A stretch of DNA of 64,000 nt from contig NZ_LT985326.1 of the NCBI RefSeq assembly GCF_900290275.1, positions 238,759-302,758 on the forward strand. Reading direction: 5' to 3'. Under the pieces are notes generated by a model that saw only the letters and a list, made by a program, of their open reading frames with translations, made no database searches and was not told where the DNA came from. Position 1 is the stretch's first letter, and the number at the start of each line of letters is the position of its first letter. Origin of the DNA: Prevotella merdae (GTDB lineage: Bacteria > Bacteroidota > Bacteroidia > Bacteroidales > Bacteroidaceae). The position numbers and the translations under genes were made by a program. Below, piece after piece: positions 9,069 to 16,901 of this stretch.

Positions 9069-12000
9069 ACTACCGCATTATACATGACCCCGTGACACAT
9101 TCCATATGGACATGCTCACGATATGGCATTGGTGTGCTCGACGAGAAGAATATCGAAAAAGGCTTTACCTACTACAACAACATAGGAGACAGCGACAAGA
9201 GCTACGCCATACGCAACGTAAACGATATCTGCACCGACGGAGAAGGTAATATATGGGCACAGACATTCAACAACGGTATATTCCACATAAACACCCAGCC
9301 TACTATTTTCGACAAGATGCAGGTTATACCCGATGTCGCTGTTGCAAATCGTGTAAAGTCAATATACAGCAAAGACGGACACAACTTCTGGCTATCATTG
9401 GCACCAGCTGGAATTGCTCTATATAATATAGACACACACCGAACACTTGTCAACAACGAGATTCCTGCTCTTGCCTCTGTGCAATACTCTGCACTTATAA
9501 CACACATATCTTCGATAGCCGAAGCTCAAGATGGCGGCATATGGTTGGCAAACAACAGCTATGGCGTGTTGGTGATAAAGGACGGAAAGACCACTATCTA
9601 CAACAACAGCAACTGCCAATTTGTGAAAGACAACTTTGTGAAGGCTCTGCACCGCACACGTACGGGCATTATGTTTGTGGGCGAAAGACATCATCTAAGC
9701 TGGGTTACACCGCAAGGCAAGGCATACGGACTGAGCGAAGACCTTGACGTAGTGAACATCAGCGAAGATAAGAACGGCAATATATGGGTGACTACAGAGA
9801 ACAAGGGTATCTTGCGACTAAGCGGAAACTTTGCTAAACCCACTTCTTTGCACAAGGAATACTTCAACCCAAAGAACCACAACTATGCCGTTAATGATGC
9901 CATATACATATACGAAGACTCTAAGAGAAACATTTGGGCTACATCAAACAGTGGTGGCCTATTCCGCCTGAACAAGGAGAAGAACCAGTTTGACAATATG
10001 AATAAAGAGCTGCACTGGGACTTTGACCGCATATTCTCGATAATGGAAGACCCGCAACATCGTCTGTGGCTTACAGCAGATGATGCACTTATATGCCTGT
10101 GGTTTGACAAGGAGGGACAGGTACAATACATCTATACCTCGGAGAATGGTTTGGGCGATATGGTATTTATGCCAAGTTCGTGCTTCCAAATGGGTAGCAA
10201 CCTATACTTTGGATCTGGTCGAAACGTAATAAGCGTTAATACAGCCGAGGCAAGGAACGGTGAGAGGATACCTGTTGGCAATATCATAGTGACCGACATC
10301 ATCATAGACGGCAAGCGTTATGCCGAGCTCGACTCTACAATGCAGCGCCGCATAGGCGAAGCTATGCCGCAATACATACGCAACATAACTATACCTGCAT
10401 CGGTGGGCAAGTTTGCCGTGGAGTTTGCCATACTTAGTTATATCAACAGCAATCTATGCAAGTATGCCTACTTCCTTGAGGGCTACGACCACGAAAAGCA
10501 TTATGTGGATGCCAATGTACGAAAGGCTTCGTTCGAGAATATTCCAGCTGGCAAATACAAGTTGCACCTTAAAGCAGCCGACAGCAACGGACGTTGGGTC
10601 GAGCTACCCTACTCTATCGACATAAAAGTGTTGCCACCATGGTATGCTTCTACTTGGGCATTCATTATATATATATGCTTGCTGATATGTGGTATATACG
10701 CCGCTATGCAATGGTATCGCGACCGTCTGCGCACAAAGAACCGATTGCAGATGGCTGTAATATTCACCAACATCACGCACGAGTTGCTTACACCACTTAC
10801 GGTTATATCGGCTTCAGCAGACAGTATTGAGAATGAGCATCCCGAACTGCGCAACCGCACATCTTTAATACACAATAACATTAGCCGCCTTACACGTATG
10901 TTGCGCCAGATACTTGAGGTGCGCAAGGCACAGGCAGGCAAGCTGCAACTTAAGGTTAGCGAGGGACAGTTAGGAGATTTCTGCCAAGAAACTTGCCAGA
11001 GCATCATGCCTATATTCAGCCAAAACCAACTTACGTTCAATCAGAACGTCAATTGCCTTGGTATTAAGGCATGGTTTGATGGCGACAAGATTGAAAAGAT
11101 ACTATATAATCTGCTGTCTAACGCTGTGAAATACTCTAACGAGGGTGGCAGCGTTAGTGTAGGTGTTGACATAAAAGACCAAAAAGCTGTTATAACCGTT
11201 GCCGATACAGGCATTGGTATATCCAAGGATAAGATGCGACACCTCTACTCTCGATTCCTCGATGGCGACTATCGACGCATGAATACAATGGGTACTGGCA
11301 TAGGACTGTCATTGGTTCGCGACCTTGTGCGTCTGCATCATGGCACCATAGAATGCGAAAGCGAGGTGGGCAAAGGCACCAAGTTTACCATCACTCTACC
11401 AGTAGACCGCAACAGCTATACTGAGGACGAGATTGTAATGGCTTCGGCAGACATCAATGTGGCACCAACATCTATGTCGCCACAGGCTGTACAGGCTGTG
11501 GCTGCAACAAATAATGTTACTACAGATGCTACATCCACAATTACAACTGATACGGCTATACATAACAATGCAGACGAATCAACATACGATAGCGACAAGG
11601 AATACTCGATTCTATTGGTAGAAGACAACACCGAACTTTTGCTGCTTATGTCGTCGTTGCTGTCGCCATACTTTAAGGTACAGACAGCTACAAACGGCGA
11701 ACGAGCCCAACGCATAATAGAAAAGGTAGCGTTGGACATTGTGGTGACAGACGTTATGATGCCTGTTATGGATGGCATTGAACTGACACGCTGGATAAAA
11801 CAAAGCGAGGACTTTGCCCAATTGCCTGTTATAATGCTTACAGCTAAAACGCAGAACGACGACCGCAACGAGGGATTCCGTGTTGGTGCCGACGCTTACC
11901 TAACAAAGCCTTTCAACCTTGAGGATTTGCGTCTGCGCATTATGAGCATAATAAAGAACCGCGAACGTATACGTCAGCGCTTCCAGCAACAAACCGACTT

Positions 12001-12367
12001 CAATGTTGAGGAACAACACTATAGTAGTCCGGAAAAAATATTCGTAGAGAATGTCATAGCCAAGATTATGGAGCATATTACGGATAGCGATTATGGCAGA
12101 GAACAATTGGCGGCCGACCTTTGCATCAGTTCGTCGTCGCTCTATAACAAACTGAGAGCAACTACTGGACAAAACATCACGGGCTTCATAAACTCTATAC
12201 GTATGAAGGAGGCTTGCCGAATACTAAGACAACAGCCAGATATTCGCATAAACGAACTGGCTTATCGTGTGGGATTCTCAACACCACGCTACTTCTCACA
12301 ATGCTTCAAAAAGGAGTTTGGCATGATTGTTAAGGAGTATATTGAACAACAAAAGCAACACATGTAA
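8963..12367 (+). CDS. HTCS sensor-regulator, main part after frameshift (PUL 1)
   Basis: This frame holds the remainder of the HTCS. Sense begins at GGGIKYLANPK, right after the G9 tract. It contains further Reg_prop blades (NIWAQTFNNGIFHI, GIWLANNSYGVLVI, NIWVTTENKGILRL), a Y_Y_Y domain ending in VLPPWYAS, one membrane helix (WAFIIYICLLICGIYAAMQW) and HisKA with the phospho-His motif FTNITHELLTPL. HATPase_c follows (NLLSNAVKYS, DTGIGIS, GTGIGLSLV), then a receiver domain with ILLVEDN and VVTDVMMPVMDG, and a C-terminal AraC-type HTH (RINELAYRVGFSTPRYFSQCF). An in-frame ATG at 8963 exists, but this product would lack the signal peptide and early sensor blades. It faces away from the susC/susD operon it would regulate. 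Confidence 0.9.
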   Translation: MDKYLGGGIKYLANPKNFKNPGYIDLFHGDKATGINYRIIHDPVTHSIWTCSRYGIGVLDEKNIEKGFTYYNNIGDSDKSYAIRNVNDICTDGEGNIWAQTFNNGIFHINTQPTIFDKMQVIPDVAVANRVKSIYSKDGHNFWLSLAPAGIALYNIDTHRTLVNNEIPALASVQYSALITHISSIAEAQDGGIWLANNSYGVLVIKDGKTTIYNNSNCQFVKDNFVKALHRTRTGIMFVGERHHLSWVTPQGKAYGLSEDLDVVNISEDKNGNIWVTTENKGILRLSGNFAKPTSLHKEYFNPKNHNYAVNDAIYIYEDSKRNIWATSNSGGLFRLNKEKNQFDNMNKELHWDFDRIFSIMEDPQHRLWLTADDALICLWFDKEGQVQYIYTSENGLGDMVFMPSSCFQMGSNLYFGSGRNVISVNTAEARNGERIPVGNIIVTDIIIDGKRYAELDSTMQRRIGEAMPQYIRNITIPASVGKFAVEFAILSYINSNLCKYAYFLEGYDHEKHYVDANVRKASFENIPAGKYKLHLKAADSNGRWVELPYSIDIKVLPPWYASTWAFIIYICLLICGIYAAMQWYRDRLRTKNRLQMAVIFTNITHELLTPLTVISASADSIENEHPELRNRTSLIHNNISRLTRMLRQILEVRKAQAGKLQLKVSEGQLGDFCQETCQSIMPIFSQNQLTFNQNVNCLGIKAWFDGDKIEKILYNLLSNAVKYSNEGGSVSVGVDIKDQKAVITVADTGIGISKDKMRHLYSRFLDGDYRRMNTMGTGIGLSLVRDLVRLHHGTIECESEVGKGTKFTITLPVDRNSYTEDEIVMASADINVAPTSMSPQAVQAVAATNNVTTDATSTITTDTAIHNNADESTYDSDKEYSILLVEDNTELLLLMSSLLSPYFKVQTATNGERAQRIIEKVALDIVVTDVMMPVMDGIELTRWIKQSEDFAQLPVIMLTAKTQNDDRNEGFRVGADAYLTKPFNLEDLRLRIMSIIKNRERIRQRFQQQTDFNVEEQHYSSPEKIFVENVIAKIMEHITDSDYGREQLAADLCISSSSLYNKLRATTGQNITGFINSIRMKEACRILRQQPDIRINELAYRVGFSTPRYFSQCFKKEFGMIVKEYIEQQKQHM
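8977..8985 (+). repeat. Poly-G (G9) tract at the HTCS frameshift
   Basis: Nine consecutive Gs lie inside a WGGG motif of a sensor propeller repeat. With nine Gs the two halves of the gene are out of frame. Ten (or seven) would join them. Such tracts slip during replication and are also a common place for sequencing errors. Confidence 0.95.
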
Positions 12368-12379
12368 TGAGTATTAGGA

Positions 12380-12411
12380 TTTGTTTTTTCCGTTTTTTTA
12401 TCGTACATTTG
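12380..12411 (+). promoter_or_regulatory. Promoter of the cyclophilin / radical SAM operon
   Basis: TTTG (12380-12383) and TACATTTG (12404-12411) are 20 nt apart, matching both the -33 and -7 elements of the Bacteroidales promoter with normal spacing. This is the best two-part match I found in the window. Confidence 0.65.
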
Positions 12412-12496
12412 TACCGCAACAAAATACAAGATAATCGGCGGCAACCAACATAGATCATTATCTTGGTAAGATACAAAAATTTAAAACATACGATAC

Positions 12497-13249
12497 ATGA
12501 AGAAGATATTACTTATCATTTCGCTATTTGTGATAGGCATCGCTGTTAGCGCACAGACAGCTAAGAATACGGGACGACCGGAGGTGCTTATTGAAACCAC
12601 AATGGGCAAGATACGAGTGGCGCTGTATAATGAGACACCATTACATCGTGACAACTTTCTTAAACTGATAAGAGAACACCATTTCTACGACTCGCTGTTG
12701 TTTCATCGTGTTATACCCGACTTTATGATTCAGGCAGGCGACCCTTACAGCAAGAATGCTCCTAAAGGGGCGATGCTTGGCGACCACTCGCTCGACTATA
12801 ATATTCCAGCCGAGATACGTCTGCCACAAATATACCATAAAAGAGGAGCGCTTGCGGCTGCACGCGAGCCTGATGATGTTAATCCGAAACGAGAATCAAG
12901 CAGTTCGCAGTTCTATATAGTATATGGCAAGAAGCAGGACGAGAAGGGACTGCAACGTGGACGCGACAATCTGCATAAACTCTTTGGCGACAGCATACAG
13001 ATGACAGACGAAATGCTGGAGACATATACCAATATTGGCGGCACGCCACATCTTGATGGCGGATATACGGTATTTGGCGAAGTGCTTGAAGGGATGGATG
13101 TTGTAGACCGCATTCAACGTGTGGAACGTGATGAAAAAGACCGTCCACTTGAGGATGTAAGAATTATAAAAGCCACTATATTGAAAGATCTTCCGGGAAT
13201 GGAAAAGAAACCGAAGAAGGTTGTAAAGAAGGTGGTGCGTAAAAAGTGA
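12497..13249 (+). CDS. Cyclophilin-type peptidylprolyl isomerase, exported
   Basis: This 250-residue protein catalyses cis-trans isomerisation of proline bonds, probably in the periplasm. A signal peptide (about 1-19, KKILLIISLFVIGIAVSAQ) is followed by the cyclophilin fold with PEVLIETTMGKIRVALYNETP, HRVIPDFMIQAGDP, SSSQFYIVYGKK and LDGGYTVFGEVLEGMDVVDRI. An insert of about 40 residues between the SQFYIV and LDGGYTVFG motifs is typical of the Bacteroidales versions. The C-terminus is very lysine-rich (KKPKKVVKKVVRKK). The downstream radical SAM gene begins 3 nt after the stop, so the two are surely co-transcribed. Confidence 0.93.
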   Translation: MKKILLIISLFVIGIAVSAQTAKNTGRPEVLIETTMGKIRVALYNETPLHRDNFLKLIREHHFYDSLLFHRVIPDFMIQAGDPYSKNAPKGAMLGDHSLDYNIPAEIRLPQIYHKRGALAAAREPDDVNPKRESSSSQFYIVYGKKQDEKGLQRGRDNLHKLFGDSIQMTDEMLETYTNIGGTPHLDGGYTVFGEVLEGMDVVDRIQRVERDEKDRPLEDVRIIKATILKDLPGMEKKPKKVVKKVVRKK

Positions 13250-13252
13250 TGT

Positions 13253-14092
13253 ATGATAACCAGATGCTATCTTGAAATAACGAATGTGTGCAACCTAAAT
13301 TGTGTGTTTTGTCCTAAAACCACAAGGGAGAAGCATACGCTGACGTTGGAGGAATTTGATACCCTGACCAACCGACTGAAAGGAGAAGTAAAGTTTCTTT
13401 ACTTCCACCTTATGGGCGAGCCTTTCCTTCATCCTCAGTTGCCGCAGTTTGTACTTATGGCAAGGCAAAAGGAATTTGTGCCTGTGCTTACTACCAATGG
13501 CACACTGCTGAACAAGCGCACGGATATGCTTGATGCCCTACCCCACAAGCTACAGATTTCGTTGCACTCGCACGAGGGCAACGGCAAGGCTAACCTACAA
13601 GAATATATAGACGAGGTGATGACTTTTGCTAAGGAGGCTGCACATAGAGGTTGCGTCATTGTGCTGCGCCTATGGAACGAGGGCGGACACAACAGTATGA
13701 ACGACAACATACTTGAGCTTATAGCCAACCATGTGCCTCAACCTTGGGTTAAGAGATACGATGGATGGAAACTTGCCGACTATCTATACATCGAGAACGA
13801 CAATATGTTTGAATGGCCTGACCTTCAACACGACACTTACAACGAGGAGGAAATGTTCTGCCATGCACTACGCAACCAGATAGGAGTATTGGTAGACGGA
13901 ACAGTAGTGCCTTGTTGTCTCGACCATAATGGCGACATTAACCTTGGTAATCTGTTTGAACAGAGCTTGGAGCATATACTCGCCTCTACACGTGCCACAG
14001 CTCTATACAATGGTTTTACCAACCACACAGCTGTTGAGCCATTGTGCCAACGCTGCGGCTATTCGGCTGTGGCAAAGAGATTCAGAAAATAG
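13253..14092 (+). CDS. Radical SAM/SPASM domain protein
   Basis: The 279-residue protein begins almost at once with the radical SAM cluster motif CNLNCVFC (C13, C17, C20), which binds a [4Fe-4S] cluster and S-adenosylmethionine. GEPFLHP and LTTNGTLL follow the usual barrel pattern. The C-terminal SPASM-like region has CCLDHNGDINLGNLFEQSLEHI and CQRCGYS, so extra cysteines probably bind an auxiliary cluster. The family covers peptide modification and other chemistry, and the substrate is not evident. It is too short to be a typical anaerobic sulfatase-maturating enzyme (about 400 residues), though a sulfatase gene lies 3 kb away. Its start lies 3 nt after the cyclophilin stop, implying translational coupling. 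Confidence 0.88.
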   Translation: MITRCYLEITNVCNLNCVFCPKTTREKHTLTLEEFDTLTNRLKGEVKFLYFHLMGEPFLHPQLPQFVLMARQKEFVPVLTTNGTLLNKRTDMLDALPHKLQISLHSHEGNGKANLQEYIDEVMTFAKEAAHRGCVIVLRLWNEGGHNSMNDNILELIANHVPQPWVKRYDGWKLADYLYIENDNMFEWPDLQHDTYNEEEMFCHALRNQIGVLVDGTVVPCCLDHNGDINLGNLFEQSLEHILASTRATALYNGFTNHTAVEPLCQRCGYSAVAKRFRK

Positions 14093-14213
14093 CCCAATAG
14101 TGTATACTTTCCTTTAATGTCAGAAACAGCACATAGCATAGACAACTATTCTTGTTCAGCAAGTATTGTATAATTCTCATCGTATGTGTTTTTCTATGTT
14201 TTCAGGGGCAGTT

Positions 14214-14322
14214 AATATACTTGGCAAAGTAATACAATATACTTGGCAAAGTAATACAATATACTTGACAAAGTAATACAATATACTTAGCAAAGTAATA
14301 CAATATACTTGGCAAAGTAATA
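14214..14322 (+). repeat. 22-nt tandem repeat, 5 copies
   Basis: Five head-to-tail copies of AATATACTTGGCAAAGTAAT plus AC, with only single-base differences (GGC/GAC/AGC). Each unit contains a small dyad, TACTT...AAGTA. The 22-nt period is close to two turns of DNA. The array sits between two convergent genes just before a strong hairpin. There are no spacers, so this is not a CRISPR array. The preceding 14093-14213 shows nothing recognisable. Confidence 0.9.
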
Positions 14323-14329
14323 TATATTG

Positions 14330-14377
14330 ACGTGAGTTCGACGAAATTAACGTTATTCTAATCCGTCGAACTCACGT
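14330..14377. terminator. Long hairpin, terminator between convergent genes
   Basis: ACGTGAGTTCGACG pairs perfectly with CGTCGAACTCACGT across a 20-nt AT-rich loop. It lies between the ends of the radical SAM gene and the GH29 gene. T tracts are weak, so termination efficiency is uncertain. Confidence 0.65.
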
Positions 14378-14398
14378 TATATTAATGATGTGTATTTT

Positions 14399-15709
14399 CT
14401 ACTTTGCCATCTCCAACTCAACAACTTTGTCGACATCTGTAGGCACTTGGTCGAGATAGATCACTACTCCACCATCGCACTTCTGCATACGTACCTGTTT
14501 GCGCGATACAAAGTCTACTGCCTTCTTTATGCGTGTATTGCCGGTAGGCAGGTACAGAGCCTTGTCCTTAAGATTAAGGATGTGAACAAAAAGACGATTC
14601 TGCTTCTGTGTGGTTACGCCCCAGTCGTGTGGCTGAATGATACCTCCACGTGTGCCATAGATAGTCTCTCCATAAATGTTCATCCATTCGCCTACCTTCT
14701 TAAGACGTTCAATTGCCACCTCTGGCAAACAGCCATCTGGTTGCGGACCAATGTTCATAAGCAGGTTTGCATTGCGTCCGGCAGCCTTTACAAGATAGTG
14801 TATAAGGGTCTTTGGCGACTTATAGTTTTGGTCTGTAATCTTATATCCCCACATGCCATTCATAGTCTCGCAAGTCTCAAGAGGCAACTGTGATATCTGT
14901 TGCCCCGACAATCCTGCAGAGTTCTCGCCAGGAAGGTCGCGCTCGAACATTTGAAAGTCCTCACCCTCAAACGGTGTTTGATGATGGTTGTTGCCAATAA
15001 GACAGGCAGGCTGCAAACTGTGTATAAGCTTATACTGCTCGGGCAGACGCCAATCGAACGAAGGATTAATGTCCTGATCCCACCATCCGTCAAACCAAAT
15101 AGCACCTACTCGACCGTAATTGGTAAGAAGTTCGGTTAGCTGGTTGTTCATAAACTTATAGTAAGAATCCCAGTTTTGTGCTTCCTTTGGACGACCCGTA
15201 CCAAGTCCGGTACGTCCTAATGGTGCATCCTCACGTTGCCAGTCGATATGCGAATAGTAAAAATGGATGTCGATGCCCTGTCGATGACACTCATCTGCAA
15301 GTTCCTTAACAATGTCGCGTTTGAAGGGTGTGGCGTCTACAATATTGTAGTTGGACCATTTGGTATGAAACATTGAGAACCCCTCGTGGTGACGTGTGGT
15401 AAAGCAGATATACTTGGCACCCGATGCCTTAATAGCCGACACCCACTCTTTTGCATTAAAACGCGAGGGATAGAAGCCTCCGGCAAGTTTGGCATACTCC
15501 TTATAGTTAAGATCCTTGTTGGTCATAGTCCACTCGCCAGTTGCCAACATAGAGTAGAGTCCCCAATGAAGGAATATGCCAAACTTAGAGTCTTGAAAAT
15601 GGCTGCGAGCCTCAAGATTCTCCTTGGTAGGCTGATAGTGTTGAGCCGGTTGCGCTGCAACGCCCGACAACGATAGTGCCATAAACACCGATGTCAAAAG
15701 TTTCCTCAT
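14399..15709 (-). CDS. GH29 alpha-L-fucosidase, exported
   Basis: This 436-residue enzyme hydrolyses terminal alpha-L-fucose from glycans by a retaining mechanism. The signal peptide (about 1-19, ending SGVAAQ) directs it to the periplasm or surface. The (beta/alpha)8 domain shows KFGIFLHWGLYSM, KYICFTTRHHEGFSMF and YYSHIDW. The nucleophile is in AIWFDGWW (D207), and NLLMNIGPQPDG is also family-typical. The length fits the catalytic domain with a short beta-sandwich. It has its own promoter at 15756-15763. Its placement near the sulfatase and GH88 genes would fit a host mucin/glycosaminoglycan or algal fucose-rich diet, but its PUL is not defined. Confidence 0.93.
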   Translation of the reverse strand: MRKLLTSVFMALSLSGVAAQPAQHYQPTKENLEARSHFQDSKFGIFLHWGLYSMLATGEWTMTNKDLNYKEYAKLAGGFYPSRFNAKEWVSAIKASGAKYICFTTRHHEGFSMFHTKWSNYNIVDATPFKRDIVKELADECHRQGIDIHFYYSHIDWQREDAPLGRTGLGTGRPKEAQNWDSYYKFMNNQLTELLTNYGRVGAIWFDGWWDQDINPSFDWRLPEQYKLIHSLQPACLIGNNHHQTPFEGEDFQMFERDLPGENSAGLSGQQISQLPLETCETMNGMWGYKITDQNYKSPKTLIHYLVKAAGRNANLLMNIGPQPDGCLPEVAIERLKKVGEWMNIYGETIYGTRGGIIQPHDWGVTTQKQNRLFVHILNLKDKALYLPTGNTRIKKAVDFVSRKQVRMQKCDGGVVIYLDQVPTDVDKVVELEMAK

Positions 15710-15755
15710 AGACTTTTGTTGTTTAAGTGATTTACGTTATTATGATGAATATATG

Positions 15756-15763
15756 CAAAAGTA
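15756..15763 (-). promoter_or_regulatory. -7 promoter element of the GH29 gene
   Basis: The minus strand reads TACTTTTG, matching TAnnTTTG, 47 nt before the GH29 start. Confidence 0.55.
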
Positions 15764-15807
15764 CACATAAAGGTGCTAAAAACCTACGTTAATTAGGAAA
15801 TAATAAG

Positions 15808-15815
15808 TAATTTTG
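15808..15815 (+). promoter_or_regulatory. -7 promoter element of the ExbB-like gene
   Basis: TAATTTTG matches TAnnTTTG. Transcription would begin near 15820, so the GTG at 15820 cannot be the translation start, and the ATG at 15868 is the likely one. Confidence 0.6.
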
Positions 15816-15867
15816 CACTGTGCCGAGAATAAAAGACACATATAACAGCAAAACAAGAACCATCATT

Positions 15868-16680
15868 ATGAAAACATTGAAGAATAGAACTATTGCCACA
15901 GCTATGCTTGCCATGGCTTTTGCAGCAAGCACAATGTTCTGTACAACAGCTTCGGCTGCCCAACTCGCAACTGCCGACGACACCCCAATAGAGATGACCG
16001 AACTTATGCCTGATGATGGCGGTGGCTTTCATCAAGTACTAAAGACTAAGTTTATCGAAGGCAATGCCTCGTTTATGTCGCTTGTTGCCATTGCCTTGGT
16101 GTTTGGACTGTCGTTCTGTATCGAACGTATTATATACCTTAGTCTGTCGGAGATTAACGCAAAACGCTTTATGGCTTCTGTTGACGCCAAGATTGCCGAG
16201 GGCGATATTGAAGGGGCAAAGACACTATGTCGCGACACACGTGGACCAGTAGCGTCGATATGCTATCAAGGATTGTTACGCATATCCACACCTATAGAAG
16301 ACATTGAACGTTCGGTAGCAGCCTATGGTTCAGTACAGGCTGCCAATATGGAGCGTGGTTGTTCGTGGATTACGCTGTTCATTGCTATGGCTCCGTCATT
16401 GGGATTCCTTGGAACAGTGATTGGTATGGTTATGGCATTCGAACAGATACAGTTGGCAGGTGACATCAATCCAACTATTGTGGCAGCAGGTATGAAGGTG
16501 GCACTCATTACCACTATCTTTGGCATTATCGTGGCGCTGATACTACAACTGTTCTACAACTATATATTATCTAAAATAGACCACCTTACAGCACAGATGG
16601 AAGAGAGCGCAATAACGCTACTTGATTCGGTGCTGAAATATAAGGAAAAGGGAAATACGGCACGTATAACAAACGTGTAA
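15868..16680 (+). CDS. MotA/TolQ/ExbB-family proton channel protein
   Basis: This 270-residue inner-membrane protein resembles ExbB/TolQ, the pentameric channel that energises TonB or Tol proteins with the proton gradient. It begins with a signal-like segment (about 1-30) and a first membrane helix (FMSLVAIALVFGLSFCIERIIYL). A cytoplasmic stretch carries RGPVASICYQGLLR. Then come the two conserved helices GCSWITLFIAMAPSLGFLGT and MKVALITTIFGIIVALILQL. The spacing of PSLGFLGTVIGM is typical. No exbD/tolR or tonB gene follows. Transcription ends at a perfect palindrome 16 nt after the stop, so its partners must be elsewhere. The start is chosen as ATG 15868 because the upstream GTG sits on the promoter. 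Confidence 0.9.
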   Translation: MKTLKNRTIATAMLAMAFAASTMFCTTASAAQLATADDTPIEMTELMPDDGGGFHQVLKTKFIEGNASFMSLVAIALVFGLSFCIERIIYLSLSEINAKRFMASVDAKIAEGDIEGAKTLCRDTRGPVASICYQGLLRISTPIEDIERSVAAYGSVQAANMERGCSWITLFIAMAPSLGFLGTVIGMVMAFEQIQLAGDINPTIVAAGMKVALITTIFGIIVALILQLFYNYILSKIDHLTAQMEESAITLLDSVLKYKEKGNTARITNV

Positions 16681-16695
16681 CTATACGTGTACAAC

Positions 16696-16735
16696 AAAAA
16701 ATGAGGGTGTGTCAAATTTGACACACCCTCATTTT
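16696..16735. terminator. Perfect 40-nt palindromic terminator
   Basis: AAAAATGAGGGTGTGTCAAA is followed directly by its reverse complement. With A/T runs at both ends it is a bidirectional intrinsic terminator for the ExbB-like gene and for anything entering from the sulfatase side. Confidence 0.9.
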
Positions 16736-16744
16736 TATTATAAT

Positions 16745-16893
16745 AACTTGGGGTCTGTCTCATCTCGTGCATCATTGTAGAATCCTTGAGGATAATGCGT
16801 CCGCCTTTGGTTATGTAGTTGAACCCATAATCGCCTGCCTTTGCTGGCTGTGATGCCAGCATAAGGAGAGCGAGGGGTGGTTGTATCGTGAGT
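16745..16893 (-). pseudogene. Possible gene-start remnant with signal-peptide-like segment
   Basis: On the minus strand one frame reads PPLALLMLASQPAKA, GDYGFNYITKGGRIILKD and a short tail, resembling a signal peptide with cleavage site followed by the start of a secreted protein. No start codon with a promoter and no downstream body are present. It lies between the sulfatase stop and the palindromic terminator and may be debris of a lost secreted enzyme. I cannot name the family. Confidence 0.3.
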
Positions 16894-16901
16894 ATTAGCT
16901 C

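Noticed and set aside
14214..14322. Regular repeats considered as a CRISPR array.
   Set aside because: The units follow each other directly with no spacers and no cas genes are nearby. It is a plain tandem repeat.
15820..15867. Upstream GTG start for the ExbB-like gene.
   Set aside because: The -7 element at 15808-15815 puts the transcript start at about this position, and the ATG at 15868 begins a proper signal-like segment.
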